A stretch of 64,000 nucleotides of DNA from JALYRV01 sp040902895 (GTDB taxonomy: Bacteria; Acidobacteriota; Vicinamibacteria; Vicinamibacterales; SCN-69-37). Positions 48,272 to 56,682 of this stretch are shown here, one piece after another. The DNA lies in contig JBBDWL010000047.1 of NCBI GenBank assembly GCA_040902895.1, forward strand, positions 1-64,000. Direction: 5' to 3'. A program made the position numbers and the translations under genes. Under the pieces are notes generated by a model. That model was not told the origin of the DNA, did no database searches, and saw only the letters and a list, made by a program, of their open reading frames with translations. How positions within the stretch are numbered: the stretch's first letter is position 1; each line of letters opens with the position of its first letter.

Positions 48272-51235
48272 ATGACACGCGCGTTTTCACTCAGGCCCGC
48301 CCAGGCGGCGGCTGCCGTCCTTTTTCTGATCGCCCTCGTCACCACGTCGGCGGCCCCGGCCGCGCGGCAACAGACGCGCTCGGCGCAGCGGATCGACGAA
48401 GCGTATACGAAGCTGATTCGTGAGCACTCGACGGAAAAGCGCGTGATGACCGAGCTCGTCGATCATCTGCCGGCGTCAGACTCGGTGCCGACGCCGCTCA
48501 AGTTTCTTGGCTACGTGCCCGGCACGCCTGGCAAGCTGACGTATCACTCGGAGATCGTCCGGTATCTCGAGGCGCTCGACAAGGCGTCGGACCGTGTGAC
48601 GCTGACGGTGATCGGCAAGAGCGACGAGGGGCGCGACATGGTGAGCGTCGCCATCGCCGACGAGGCCACCATCCGGAATCTCGAAAAGTACAAGCAGATC
48701 ACCGCCGAGCTCGGCGATCCGCGGAAGATTTCAGACGAGCATGCGCGGCAGCTCGTCGCAGCGGGCAAGCCGATCTACTACGCGCTGGGCAGCATCCACT
48801 CGACCGAGTACGGCAGCCCCGAGATGCTGATGGAGCTCGCGTACCGCATGGCGGTCGGCGAGTCGCCGTTCATCCAGCAGATCCGCAACAACATCATCTT
48901 CGTGCTCACGCCGTCCACCGAAGTCGACGGACGCGAGCGCGCGGTCGACAACTTTCGCTTCCAGCAGGCGAATCCGGGCGAGCCCGCGCCGGGGATGGTC
49001 TATTGGGGCAAGTACGTCGCGCACGACAACAACCGTGACGCGATGGGGCAGGGCCTGCGGCTCACGCAGGTCATGATGAAGACGTTTCTCGACTGGCATC
49101 CGACCGTGTGGCACGACCTGCACGAGTCGGTCACCCTGCTGTACACCTCCACCGGCACCGGTCCCTACAACCCCATCGTCGACGCCATTCAGGTCGACGA
49201 GTGGTGGCTGCTGGCGAAGACCGAGATCATGGAGATGACCAAGCGCGGCGTGCCCGGCGTGTGGACCTACAACTTCTATGACGGCTGGGTGCCGAACTAC
49301 CTGTTCTGGATCGCCAACACGCACAACTCGATCGGCCGCTTCTATGAGACGCAGAGCTATCGCGGCGTGAACTATGCGCTCGGCGCGGCGCAGAGCCGCG
49401 AATGGTACCGGCCGAATCCGACGCCGGCCGGCGTGCAATGGGGACCCCGCAGCAACATCAACATGCAGCAGTCCGCGATTCTGCTCGCGATGAATCACGT
49501 CGCGAAGAACAAAGAGACGTACCTCGACAACTATTACGTGAAGAGCAAGCGGGCGATCGCCCGCGGCAACGAAGGCACGGACGTGCCGAACGCGTACGTG
49601 ATTCCGGCCGCGCAGCACACGGCGGCGCACGCGGCGGATCTCGTGAACCTGGTGCGCGTGCAGGGCGGCGAAGTGCATCGCGCGACGGCGGCGTTCAAGG
49701 CGGGCGGCGTGGACGTTGCGGCGGGCGACTACATCCTGCGCATGGATCAGCCGTACGGCCCGCTGGTCGAGACGATCATGGGCGTGCAGTGGTATCCGCC
49801 CGACAACCCGCGTCCCTACGACGATCTCGGCTGGACGTTCCCGTACCTGCGCAATGTCAAGCACGACGTCATTCGCGACAAGGCCATTCTCACGCAGCCG
49901 ATGACGCTGATGGCGGCCGACGCGAAGCTGGCCGGCGGCGCGTCGGGCACGGGCCGCACACTTGTCATCAACCACACGACCGACAACAATCTGGCGACCT
50001 TCCGCTTCATGCATCCGAACGTGAAGATGCTGGCGGGCGAGAAGGAATTCGAGGCGGGCGGCAAACGGTTCGTCGCGGGCTCGTTCATCATTCCGGATGC
50101 GGATCGTGCGGCGCTCGACAAGTCGCTGACGGCGCTGGGCATCACGGCTGTGGCCGTCGATGCGGTCCCCACCGTGGCGACGCACGATCTCGACGTGCCG
50201 CGCGTCGGCTACATCCACACCTGGACGAACACCCAGGATGAAGGCTGGGTGCGCCTCGCGTTCGATCACTACAAGATTCCGTACACGTACTTCGCCGACA
50301 ACACGATTCGCGCCGGCGCGAACCTCAAGTCGAAGTACGACGTGATCATCTTCCCGCACACGAGCGGCAGCGCCGCGTCGATCCTCACGGGACGGCAGGG
50401 CCCGACGCCGGTCCCATACAAGAAGAGCAGCGTGACGCCGAACATGGGCGGCGTCGACGAGACCGATGACATGCGGGGCGGACTCACGCGCGACGGGTTG
50501 CGCGAGCTGGAGAGGTTCGTCGCCGAGGGCGGCGTGCTGATCACCGAAGGCGTCACGTCGACCTTGTTCCCCGAGTACCGCCTCACCGAAGGCGTGACGA
50601 TCGAGCAGGCGAGCGGCCTGTGGGTACCCGGCTCGGTGCTCAAGGCGAACATCGCCGACAGGTCGAGCCCGCTTGCGTATGGCTACAACCAGAACTCGAT
50701 CGGCGTGTACTTCGACTCGTCGCCCGTGATGCGCGTCGGCAACGCCGGCTTCGGCGGCGGACGCGGCCGCGCGGGCGGTCCGGATCTCGGCCAGCCGAAC
50801 CAGCAGCCGAACGCGGCGGCCCCGCGCCTGACAACGCTCGAGGGGGGGACGGCGCCGACGCCTGCCGGCGCGCGTGCCGGTGCCGGCGGCGGCGGACGCG
50901 GTGCCGGTCAAGGACGCGGCGGCGGCGGACGCGGCGGCGCGCCGAGCACTTCGGCAACGGCATCAGGGCCGCGCGTCATCCTGCAGTTTCCTGACGATGC
51001 AGACGATCTGCTGTTGTCGGGCGGCATGGTTGGCGGCGAAGCGCTCACCGGCCGCGCGGTGCTGGTGGATGCGCCGCTCGGCAAAGGCCATGTCGTGATG
51101 TTCGCCACGCGCCCCTACTGGCGCTGGCAGACGCACGGCCTGTTCTTCCTCGGCTTCAACGCGATTCTGAACTGGAACGATCTCGACGCCGGCCGTCCAA
51201 AGCCGACAACTCCGACGAACCAGGGCGGCCAGTAA
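48272..51235 (+). CDS. Secreted M14-family zinc metallopeptidase
   Basis: 987 residues, signal peptide 1-33, AGGAG 8 bases upstream. The carboxypeptidase domain (about 70-400) has zinc ligands in GSIHSTEYGSPE (HxxE, about 174-177) and WHDLHES (about 280). The second half is an unrelated region with ThuA/class-I amidotransferase-like pieces (YDVIIFPHTSGSAASIL, ELERFVAEGGVLITEG), and a low-complexity Gly/Arg/Ala segment about 825-895. The C terminus (GHVVMFATRPYWRWQTHGLF) resembles other secreted acidobacterial M14 proteins. TAA abuts hairpin copy 3. Confidence 0.87.
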   Translation: MTRAFSLRPAQAAAAVLFLIALVTTSAAPAARQQTRSAQRIDEAYTKLIREHSTEKRVMTELVDHLPASDSVPTPLKFLGYVPGTPGKLTYHSEIVRYLEALDKASDRVTLTVIGKSDEGRDMVSVAIADEATIRNLEKYKQITAELGDPRKISDEHARQLVAAGKPIYYALGSIHSTEYGSPEMLMELAYRMAVGESPFIQQIRNNIIFVLTPSTEVDGRERAVDNFRFQQANPGEPAPGMVYWGKYVAHDNNRDAMGQGLRLTQVMMKTFLDWHPTVWHDLHESVTLLYTSTGTGPYNPIVDAIQVDEWWLLAKTEIMEMTKRGVPGVWTYNFYDGWVPNYLFWIANTHNSIGRFYETQSYRGVNYALGAAQSREWYRPNPTPAGVQWGPRSNINMQQSAILLAMNHVAKNKETYLDNYYVKSKRAIARGNEGTDVPNAYVIPAAQHTAAHAADLVNLVRVQGGEVHRATAAFKAGGVDVAAGDYILRMDQPYGPLVETIMGVQWYPPDNPRPYDDLGWTFPYLRNVKHDVIRDKAILTQPMTLMAADAKLAGGASGTGRTLVINHTTDNNLATFRFMHPNVKMLAGEKEFEAGGKRFVAGSFIIPDADRAALDKSLTALGITAVAVDAVPTVATHDLDVPRVGYIHTWTNTQDEGWVRLAFDHYKIPYTYFADNTIRAGANLKSKYDVIIFPHTSGSAASILTGRQGPTPVPYKKSSVTPNMGGVDETDDMRGGLTRDGLRELERFVAEGGVLITEGVTSTLFPEYRLTEGVTIEQASGLWVPGSVLKANIADRSSPLAYGYNQNSIGVYFDSSPVMRVGNAGFGGGRGRAGGPDLGQPNQQPNAAAPRLTTLEGGTAPTPAGARAGAGGGGRGAGQGRGGGGRGGAPSTSATASGPRVILQFPDDADDLLLSGGMVGGEALTGRAVLVDAPLGKGHVVMFATRPYWRWQTHGLFFLGFNAILNWNDLDAGRPKPTTPTNQGGQ

Positions 51236-51290
51236 AAATGGGGACGGGTCTGAATTATTCAGAATGAATAATTCAGACCCGTCCCCATTT
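51236..51290. repeat. GGGGACGGGTCT hairpin element, copy 3
   Basis: Perfect 25-base arms (51236-51260 and 51266-51290) with a 5-base loop, fitted exactly between the TAA of the M14 gene and the ATG of the oxidase at 51291. It replaces any normal ribosome-binding site of the oxidase. Confidence 0.85.
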
Positions 51291-52424
51291 ATGCAAATCG
51301 GCATCATCGGCGCCGGCATCATCGGGTGCGCCATCGCCCACGAGCTTGCGTCACGCGGCGCGAAGGTCACGGTTTTCGAGCGGCGAGGCGTGGCGCGCGG
51401 CGCGAGCTGGGCGTCCGCGGGGGTCCTGGCGCCGTGGATAGAGGCGGGCCATGCGAGGAAGCGGAGTGGGGTGTCTGGGGCCCCACGAGCGACCGAGCCA
51501 GGCGGGGTGCAGGGGGCCCCGCCGACGGAAGAAGATCCGCTGCTCGAAATGTGCGCCCGCAGCCTCGCGCTCTACGATGACTTCGTCGACCGCGTGCGCG
51601 CCGATGGCGGCGCGGCCTTCGACTATGCGCGCGCCGGCACACTGGAAGCGGCCTTTACGGAAGATCAGGCCGCCGCGCTGCGGCGCACCGCGCAAGCGCT
51701 CGCGTCACACGGCGTCCGCGCGGCGTGGCTCGATCGACACGATGCGCGCGCGCTGGAGCCCGCCCTTGGTGGCGGCGTTCTAGGCGGCCTGCGCATCGAT
51801 GAGCATGGCTTCGTCGAGATGCCCGGCCTCGTCGACGCGGTCTCGGTCGCCGCGCGCATGCGAGGCGCCGCCTTTCATTCGCCTGTCGACATCACGAAAA
51901 TCGAGCCCGCGCCCGCCGGGAAGGTACGCATCCACGCGGCCGGCACCACTCACACCTTCGATCACCTCGTCATTGCTGCCGGAAGTTGGGCGAACCGGCT
52001 GAAGGCGGGTGGGCCGTCAATCAGGCCCGTCAAAGGCCAACTCGTCAGGCTGAAATTCGACGCGGCCCCTGCCACGCGCGTCCTTTGGTCCGAAGGCTGC
52101 TATATGGTTCCCTGGCGCGACGGAACGCTGCTGGTGGGCGCGACCGTCGAGGACGCAGGATATGACGAGCGCCCAACGGCAGCGGCGGTGACGTCGCTGC
52201 TGGATGCCGCGGCGGCGCTGCTGCCGGCCACGCGAGACGCGGGATTCGTCGACGTTCGCGCGGGCCTTCGGCCGGCTCCGGCCGACGGCGGCGGGCTGCC
52301 GCACATCGGTGCCGCTCCGGCGCTCGCGAACGTGACGATCGCGACGGGACATTTCCGCAACGGCGTGCTGCTCGCGCCATTGACGGCAAAGCTCGTCGCG
52401 GATCAGCTCATTCCCGCCAGGTAA
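51291..52424 (+). CDS. thiO: FAD-dependent glycine/D-amino-acid oxidase (ThiO-like)
   Basis: 377 residues from the ATG at 51291. FAD-binding IGIIGAGIIGCAIAHELASRGAKVTVFER, WASAGVLAPWIEA, DHLVIAAGSWANRLK, RPVKGQLVRL and C-terminal GHFRNGVLLAPLTAKLVAD are those of glycine oxidase ThiO. No thiamine genes are adjacent, so the physiological amine is uncertain. An insertion of about 24 residues (ARKRSGVSGAPRATEPGGVQ) after APWIEA comes from the dispersed repeat at 51461-51523. There is no Shine-Dalgarno sequence because a hairpin element abuts the start. Confidence 0.82.
   Translation: MQIGIIGAGIIGCAIAHELASRGAKVTVFERRGVARGASWASAGVLAPWIEAGHARKRSGVSGAPRATEPGGVQGAPPTEEDPLLEMCARSLALYDDFVDRVRADGGAAFDYARAGTLEAAFTEDQAAALRRTAQALASHGVRAAWLDRHDARALEPALGGGVLGGLRIDEHGFVEMPGLVDAVSVAARMRGAAFHSPVDITKIEPAPAGKVRIHAAGTTHTFDHLVIAAGSWANRLKAGGPSIRPVKGQLVRLKFDAAPATRVLWSEGCYMVPWRDGTLLVGATVEDAGYDERPTAAAVTSLLDAAAALLPATRDAGFVDVRAGLRPAPADGGGLPHIGAAPALANVTIATGHFRNGVLLAPLTAKLVADQLIPAR
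51461..51523. repeat. GC-rich coding-compatible repeat, copy C (inside thiO-like gene)
   Basis: Inverted relative to copies A and B: GCGGAGTGGGGTGTCTGGGG through GGGGTGCAGGGGGCCCCGCC. It is in frame and encodes a tail similar to that in ArgF (GxGAPR...GGVQGxPP). Confidence 0.82.
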
Positions 52425-52554
52425 TCCGGCGAAGCGATAGGAAGCGACCGCAGCTGAACAGCATCAATCAATTGGAAGAAGGCGGTGGTGGAGGCCTCCA
52501 TCGCTGAAGGCTCCAACCTTCGCGACATCCTATTCGAAGCGGTATGCTGTCGCC

Positions 52555-52866
52555 ATGCCGAAACTCACGGACGACCAGATCAACGCCCGGCTGCCAAAAC
52601 TCAAGGGCTGGACCCGCGAGGGAGACGCGCTCACGCGCACGTTTGCCTTCCGCTCCTACGCCGATGCGGTGGCGTTCGTCGTGCGGGTCGCGTTCGAAGC
52701 CGAGGCCAACGATCATCACCCCGACGTCTCGTGGAGCTTCCGCAAGGTCACGCTCAACTGGTCGACGCACAGCGACGGCGGCATCACCGAGAAGGACTTC
52801 GACGGCGCGGCGGCATCCGAGCGCATCGCCTCGTCGACGCCGCAGTCGACCGCCGCGAAGTCATAA
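52555..52866 (+). CDS. phhB: Pterin-4a-carbinolamine dehydratase
   Basis: 103 residues, full length. The active-site block EANDHHPDVSWSFRKVTLNWSTHSDGGITEKD contains the paired His and Pro of the PCD family (PF01329). It recycles the pterin cofactor of aromatic amino acid hydroxylases; no hydroxylase gene is in the window. The 130 bases upstream (52425-52554) contain only AT-poor spacer and a GAGGCCTCCATCGCTGAAGGC-type short inverted stretch. Confidence 0.9.
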   Translation: MPKLTDDQINARLPKLKGWTREGDALTRTFAFRSYADAVAFVVRVAFEAEANDHHPDVSWSFRKVTLNWSTHSDGGITEKDFDGAAASERIASSTPQSTAAKS

Positions 52867-52874
52867 GCGCGCCG

Positions 52875-53354
52875 ATGCAGCTGAAGGGCAGCTACAGCGC
52901 GCGCGAAGTCTCGGCCTTCACGGGGCTCTCGGCGCGGCAACTTCAGTGGTGGGACCATCACGGCGTCTTTCCGCCCGCCGTCGCGCCGAAGCGCACCGCC
53001 GCCGGCGGTTTCACCGAGCGCCGCTACTCGCCCCTCGACACGCTCGATCTGCTCGTCCTCGCGGAGCTCCGGCGCCGCAAATACTCGGTCGACGACATCC
53101 GCCGCATCATCCAGGTGCTGCGCACCCGCTTCGGCGCGCGCCCGCACGAAACGCTCGAGCACAGCGGCCGCATGACGCTGCTGACTGATGGCCGCGAGAT
53201 CTTCGTCCGCGTCGGTGGTCGTTATTTCAATCTGTTGAGGGATCCCGAGCAGCCGCTCCTCGTCGGAGAGGAGCGGCTCAAGGGCATCAAGGTGAGAAAG
53301 CGATCTAGTCGATTGGGAAAACGTCTTCCACGCCTTCCCCCGGCCGTGGAATGA
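52875..53354 (+). CDS. MerR-family transcriptional regulator
   Basis: 159 residues from the ATG at 52875. The N-terminal winged HTH is YSAREVSAFTGLSARQLQWWDHHGVFPPA, with RRYSPLDTLDLLVLAELRRRKYSVDDIRRII continuing as in MerR. The C-terminal half (MTLLTDGREIFVRVGGRYFNLL) is a small unknown sensor-like domain, not a metal-binding loop. 8 bases after phhB, so cotranscribed. The 3' end overlaps the convergent shell-protein gene by 50 bases. Confidence 0.85.
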   Translation: MQLKGSYSAREVSAFTGLSARQLQWWDHHGVFPPAVAPKRTAAGGFTERRYSPLDTLDLLVLAELRRRKYSVDDIRRIIQVLRTRFGARPHETLEHSGRMTLLTDGREIFVRVGGRYFNLLRDPEQPLLVGEERLKGIKVRKRSSRLGKRLPRLPPAVE

Positions 53355-53595
53355 CGTGCACGCCGACCAGCTGACCGACTTTGCGCGCGGCGGCGGCGCC
53401 CGCATCGGTCGCCGCCTTCACTGACGCGGTGTCGCCGCGCACAATCGCAGTGACCATGCCGGCATCCACTTTCTGCCAGCCCACGAAGTCGACGTTCGCG
53501 GCCTTCACCATCGCATCGGCCGCTTCAATCATCCCGACGAGGCCGATCGTTTCGACCATGCCGAGCGCGTCGCCGTCGTGCTTCTTTGGCGCCAC
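53305..53595 (-). CDS. Bacterial microcompartment shell protein, single BMC domain
   Basis: 96 residues from the GTG at 53595. A single PF00936 BMC domain fills almost the whole protein: ALGMVETIGLVGMIEAADAMVKAANV, DAGMVTAIVRGDTASVKAATDAG and GVHVIPRPGEGVEDVFPID. This is the hexamer-forming PduA/CcmK/EutM type. No other microcompartment genes (pentamer, encapsulated enzymes) are within the window, so it is an orphan or a satellite copy. It starts 2 bases after the stop of a secreted-protein gene. Confidence 0.88.
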   Translation of the reverse strand: MAPKKHDGDALGMVETIGLVGMIEAADAMVKAANVDFVGWQKVDAGMVTAIVRGDTASVKAATDAGAAAARKVGQLVGVHVIPRPGEGVEDVFPID

Positions 53596-53597
53596 CG

Positions 53598-54296
53598 TTA
53601 CTTCTTTCCGAATCCGCTGACGACCACGTCGAGATTGTGGCTCGCGCGAAGACCGTAGATGCCGTCGGTCGACGCGAGCTTGCCCTCGCCGATGAGCGCG
53701 GCCTTGTCGAACGAGGCGACGACCTGGCCGTTGATCGAACAGGAGGCCGTGCCGTCCTTGACGGTCCACGCGATCGTCTGCGTGACGCCATCCGCGCCGG
53801 CCTTGTTGACGGCTTCGTGCGCCGCGGGGCGAGTCCGACCGCCCGGGGTCGCGGGCGCGGGCGAATAGTTGACGACCTGGCCGCCGCTGAAGCCGCGCAC
53901 CAGGTACGTGCCGTTGCTGTACGCGATGCAGTAGACCAGATTCGGCGCGTCGGTCTCGAGATCCTTGCCCCCGATGAAGATGCCGTATGGATGCGGGTGG
54001 CCCGCATCGGGCTTGGCTTCCTTGAACGTGGCGCTGACCGTGTAGTCGCCCGACGCCTTGTGGGCATCGTTCCAGTAGAACGCGGCGGGGCCGACCGTCA
54101 GATGCAGATCGTCGCCCGACTTCGCGAACTTCGAGTCGTTGATCGTCAGGCCCTTCTTCACGGCCCCTGCGTCGATCTTGCCCTTCCATCCGTCGACGGC
54201 AATGCCGCCGCCGGCCACCTTGCGGTCGGCGTCCTGGGCCAGGGCCAGCCCCGGCACCGCGAGAGCAATAGCGAGTGCGAGAGAAATCCTCTTCAT
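53598..54296 (-). CDS. Secreted concanavalin/DUF1080-like domain protein
   Basis: 232 residues with signal peptide MKRISLALAIALAVPGLALA. The mature part has paired strands FAKSGDDLHLTVGPAAFYWN, GDYTVSATFKEA, HPYGIFIGGKDL, YLVRGFSGGQVV and IAWTVKDGTASCSINGQVVASFD, ending GIYGLRASHNLDVVVSGFGKK. This resembles the jelly-roll DUF1080/3-keto-disaccharide hydrolase-like lectin fold. Ligand unknown. It is followed after 2 bases by the cytosolic shell protein, an odd pairing. Confidence 0.7.
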   Translation of the reverse strand: MKRISLALAIALAVPGLALAQDADRKVAGGGIAVDGWKGKIDAGAVKKGLTINDSKFAKSGDDLHLTVGPAAFYWNDAHKASGDYTVSATFKEAKPDAGHPHPYGIFIGGKDLETDAPNLVYCIAYSNGTYLVRGFSGGQVVNYSPAPATPGGRTRPAAHEAVNKAGADGVTQTIAWTVKDGTASCSINGQVVASFDKAALIGEGKLASTDGIYGLRASHNLDVVVSGFGKK

Positions 54297-54306
54297 AGTG
54301 CGAATC

Positions 54307-55431
54307 CTACAGGATCCGGCCCCGGGCGGCTACCCGCGGGCTATCCAGCACGCTGTCGCCGTCGACGATGTGCACGGCGTCGACAAGGTTGGAGACCACG
54401 CACGCATGATTGGGGATGACCCGCACGCGGTCGCCAATGCTCAGCGCCGGCGCGCCGTCGGCGACCTTCACGATGGCGTGCTCCTCCGAAAGCCGCTCGA
54501 TTGAAAACCCGTCGTGCGGCTGCAGCTCAGCGTCAGCCGACGGCGACAGCATGCCGTGGCCGGCGAGCGGCGCGAAACCGCGCGCGCCGTCGTTGGTGAG
54601 CGTCTTGCTGCCGGCGTCGAGAATGATCCGGCCGGGATGCTTTGCCACGACGGTCGACAGCACGGTCAGCGCGCAATCGTCAACCGTGGCCGCGCCAAGG
54701 CCCACCTGCGTCCGATCAAAATAGACGTAGTTGCCCGGCCGCATCTCGGTCGGTCCCTTGTGTTTGAGCGAGAACCGCGCGGTTGGCGTCGCGCCAACGC
54801 TGATTTCTTCGATGTCGACGCCCTTGTTCCGCATGTGGGCGGCCAGGCGCGTCATCGCGTTGACCTCCTCTTCGGCGATCAGCTTCAGCGCCGTGTCGGA
54901 GCCGGCATGATAGCCGTGCCCGGCATGGCTCAGGATGCCGCACAGTTTGAGTCCCGGCAGCGTGTGCACGAGTGAAATCAGGTGCGGCGCCTCTGGCGAC
55001 ACCGGGTCGACGCCGCAGCGATGGAAGCCGACGTCGACTTTCACCAGGACGCCCAGCGTCCGCCCGGCACCCGCCATCACTTCCGCCCACGCCGTCGCCA
55101 CATCCGCATCGTCGACGATGATCGACAGGCGCGTGCGATCCATCAGGGCGAAAATCTGGTCGCGTTTCGATGGATGAACGGGATAGGGAATGCGGATGTC
55201 TTCGATGCCGGCCTCCGCGAACACCATCGCTTCGGATGGCTTCGCGCAGCAGATGCCGACGGCGCCGCGGTCGATCTGCTGCTTCGCGAGCGACGGCAGC
55301 TTGTGGGTCTTGGCGTGGGGACGAAGCAGAAATCCGGCGGCGTCGGCGGCGCGCTGCATCGTGTCGATGTTGCGGCCGACGCGGCCGGATTCAATGATGA
55401 CCGCGGGGGTCTGGAGCTCGCTCAGCGTCAC
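54307..55431 (-). CDS. D-threonine aldolase / D-serine dehydratase-like PLP enzyme
   Basis: 374 residues. The N-terminal alanine-racemase-type TIM barrel begins LQTPAVIIESGRVGRNIDTM with PLP-lysine block RPHAKTHKLPSLAKQQ. The C-terminal domain carries VIPNHACVVSNLVD, the His/Cys metal site of the DSD1/D-threonine aldolase family. Such enzymes act on D-threonine, D-serine or D-3-hydroxyaspartate; exact substrate unknown. 9 bases downstream of the DUF1501 gene. Confidence 0.87.
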   Translation of the reverse strand: MTLSELQTPAVIIESGRVGRNIDTMQRAADAAGFLLRPHAKTHKLPSLAKQQIDRGAVGICCAKPSEAMVFAEAGIEDIRIPYPVHPSKRDQIFALMDRTRLSIIVDDADVATAWAEVMAGAGRTLGVLVKVDVGFHRCGVDPVSPEAPHLISLVHTLPGLKLCGILSHAGHGYHAGSDTALKLIAEEEVNAMTRLAAHMRNKGVDIEEISVGATPTARFSLKHKGPTEMRPGNYVYFDRTQVGLGAATVDDCALTVLSTVVAKHPGRIILDAGSKTLTNDGARGFAPLAGHGMLSPSADAELQPHDGFSIERLSEEHAIVKVADGAPALSIGDRVRVIPNHACVVSNLVDAVHIVDGDSVLDSPRVAARGRIL

Positions 55432-55440
55432 GCGTCAACG

Positions 55441-56676
55441 TTAGCTCATAAACCCCGCGAATCTGCGTGGATCGATCGTGTAGCCCGGGAAGACCTGCGA
55501 CGCGTCGCGCAGCTCCAGATGCCGCATGACCACCTCCGCGAAGACATCGCGGAAGTCGGTCGTGATGGCGAGGTCGCGGCCGTGCCAGCGCTGTTCGACG
55601 GCGAGACCGGGCCACTTGCCATAGACTTTTCGGCCTTTGACGCCCGCGCCGAGGGCGATCATCGCGTTGCCATGCCCATGGTCCGTGCCGCGGTTGCCGT
55701 TCTCGGCCACCGTGCGCCCGAACTCCGACATCGTCAGGATGACCACGTCGCGCATGGCTTCGCCAAGGTCGGTGGCGAGCGCCGCGAGGCCGCGCGCGAA
55801 GTCGTCGAGACGGTTCGCGATCAGGCCGGTTGCCGCGCCTTCGTTGGCGTGATGGTCCCAGTTGCCCGATTCCGCGAAGGCGATCTCGAGACCGACATTC
55901 GCCTTGATCAGCTGCGCGATCTGCCGCAGTGATTCGCCGTAGGGCGACCGCGGATACTCTGCGCCATTGGCCGGCGTGTAGCGCCTGGGATCGACATTCT
56001 TCAGCGCGCGCACGGCGTCGAAGGCGTCTTTGCTCGTGCGATTGAGCACCTTGTCGGCGGCCGCGGCGTACTCGGCTTCAAACGACGCCTGCACGTTCTC
56101 GGTGGCCTCACCGGCCCTGATGCCGAACTGATCGAGGCGCGCGATCGCGAGCGCCGGCGCATCGCCCTGCAGCGTGCGCGGCAGCTGCGGCGCGAGCGCG
56201 ACGGCGCGGAACGGCGTCGCCTTCTGATGTTCCTTCGCGTGCAGATAGCGATTCAGCCATCCGTCGGACGTGCTCTTGACGCCCGGCGTGCCGCTCTCCA
56301 TGTAGTCCTGCGCGTCGAAGTGCGATCGCGTGATGTCGTGCGAGCCGGTCGCATGCACGATCGCCAGATCGCCGCGATCCCAGAACGGCTTCAGGGCGGC
56401 CATGCGCGGATGCAGGCCGAAGAACCCGTCGAGATCGATCGCGCTCTCCGGACGTCCGGGGCGCGCGATCGCGATGCTGGGCCGCGCGGCGTAGTAGCCG
56501 GCGTCACCGTAGGGCACCACCATGTTCAAACCGTCGACCGCGCCGCGCTGAAAGAGCGCGATGAGCACCTTCTGGCGATCGGCCGCCCACGCAGTGCGCG
56601 CCAGAAATGTCGGCGCGAATCCCAGGCTCACGAGCGCCATGCCGCCGTTCTTGAGGAATATGCGTCTGTCGATCAT
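55441..56676 (-). CDS. DUF1501 secreted protein, Tat-exported
   Basis: 411 residues starting MIDRRIFLKNGGMALVSLGFAPTFL, a twin-arginine signal. Family blocks LIALFQRGAVDGLNMVVPYGD, RPGRPESAIDLDGFFGLHPRM, HATGSHDITRSHFDAQDYME and TMSEFGRTVAENGNRGTDHGHGNAM give a sulfatase/alkaline-phosphatase-like site. DUF1501 genes nearly always follow a DUF1800 gene, as here (6-base gap). Function unknown; export of a folded metalloenzyme is inferred. Confidence 0.88.
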   Translation of the reverse strand: MIDRRIFLKNGGMALVSLGFAPTFLARTAWAADRQKVLIALFQRGAVDGLNMVVPYGDAGYYAARPSIAIARPGRPESAIDLDGFFGLHPRMAALKPFWDRGDLAIVHATGSHDITRSHFDAQDYMESGTPGVKSTSDGWLNRYLHAKEHQKATPFRAVALAPQLPRTLQGDAPALAIARLDQFGIRAGEATENVQASFEAEYAAAADKVLNRTSKDAFDAVRALKNVDPRRYTPANGAEYPRSPYGESLRQIAQLIKANVGLEIAFAESGNWDHHANEGAATGLIANRLDDFARGLAALATDLGEAMRDVVILTMSEFGRTVAENGNRGTDHGHGNAMIALGAGVKGRKVYGKWPGLAVEQRWHGRDLAITTDFRDVFAEVVMRHLELRDASQVFPGYTIDPRRFAGFMS

Positions 56677-56682
56677 GGTGTC

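Noticed and set aside
48731..50911. 726-codon open frame antisense to the M14 peptidase
   Set aside because: A product of third-position GC bias; no motif, signal or ribosome site.
51264..51290. Earlier start of the ThiO-like gene inside the hairpin
   Set aside because: The extension reads one arm of a repeat; the FAD motif begins right after the ATG at 51291.
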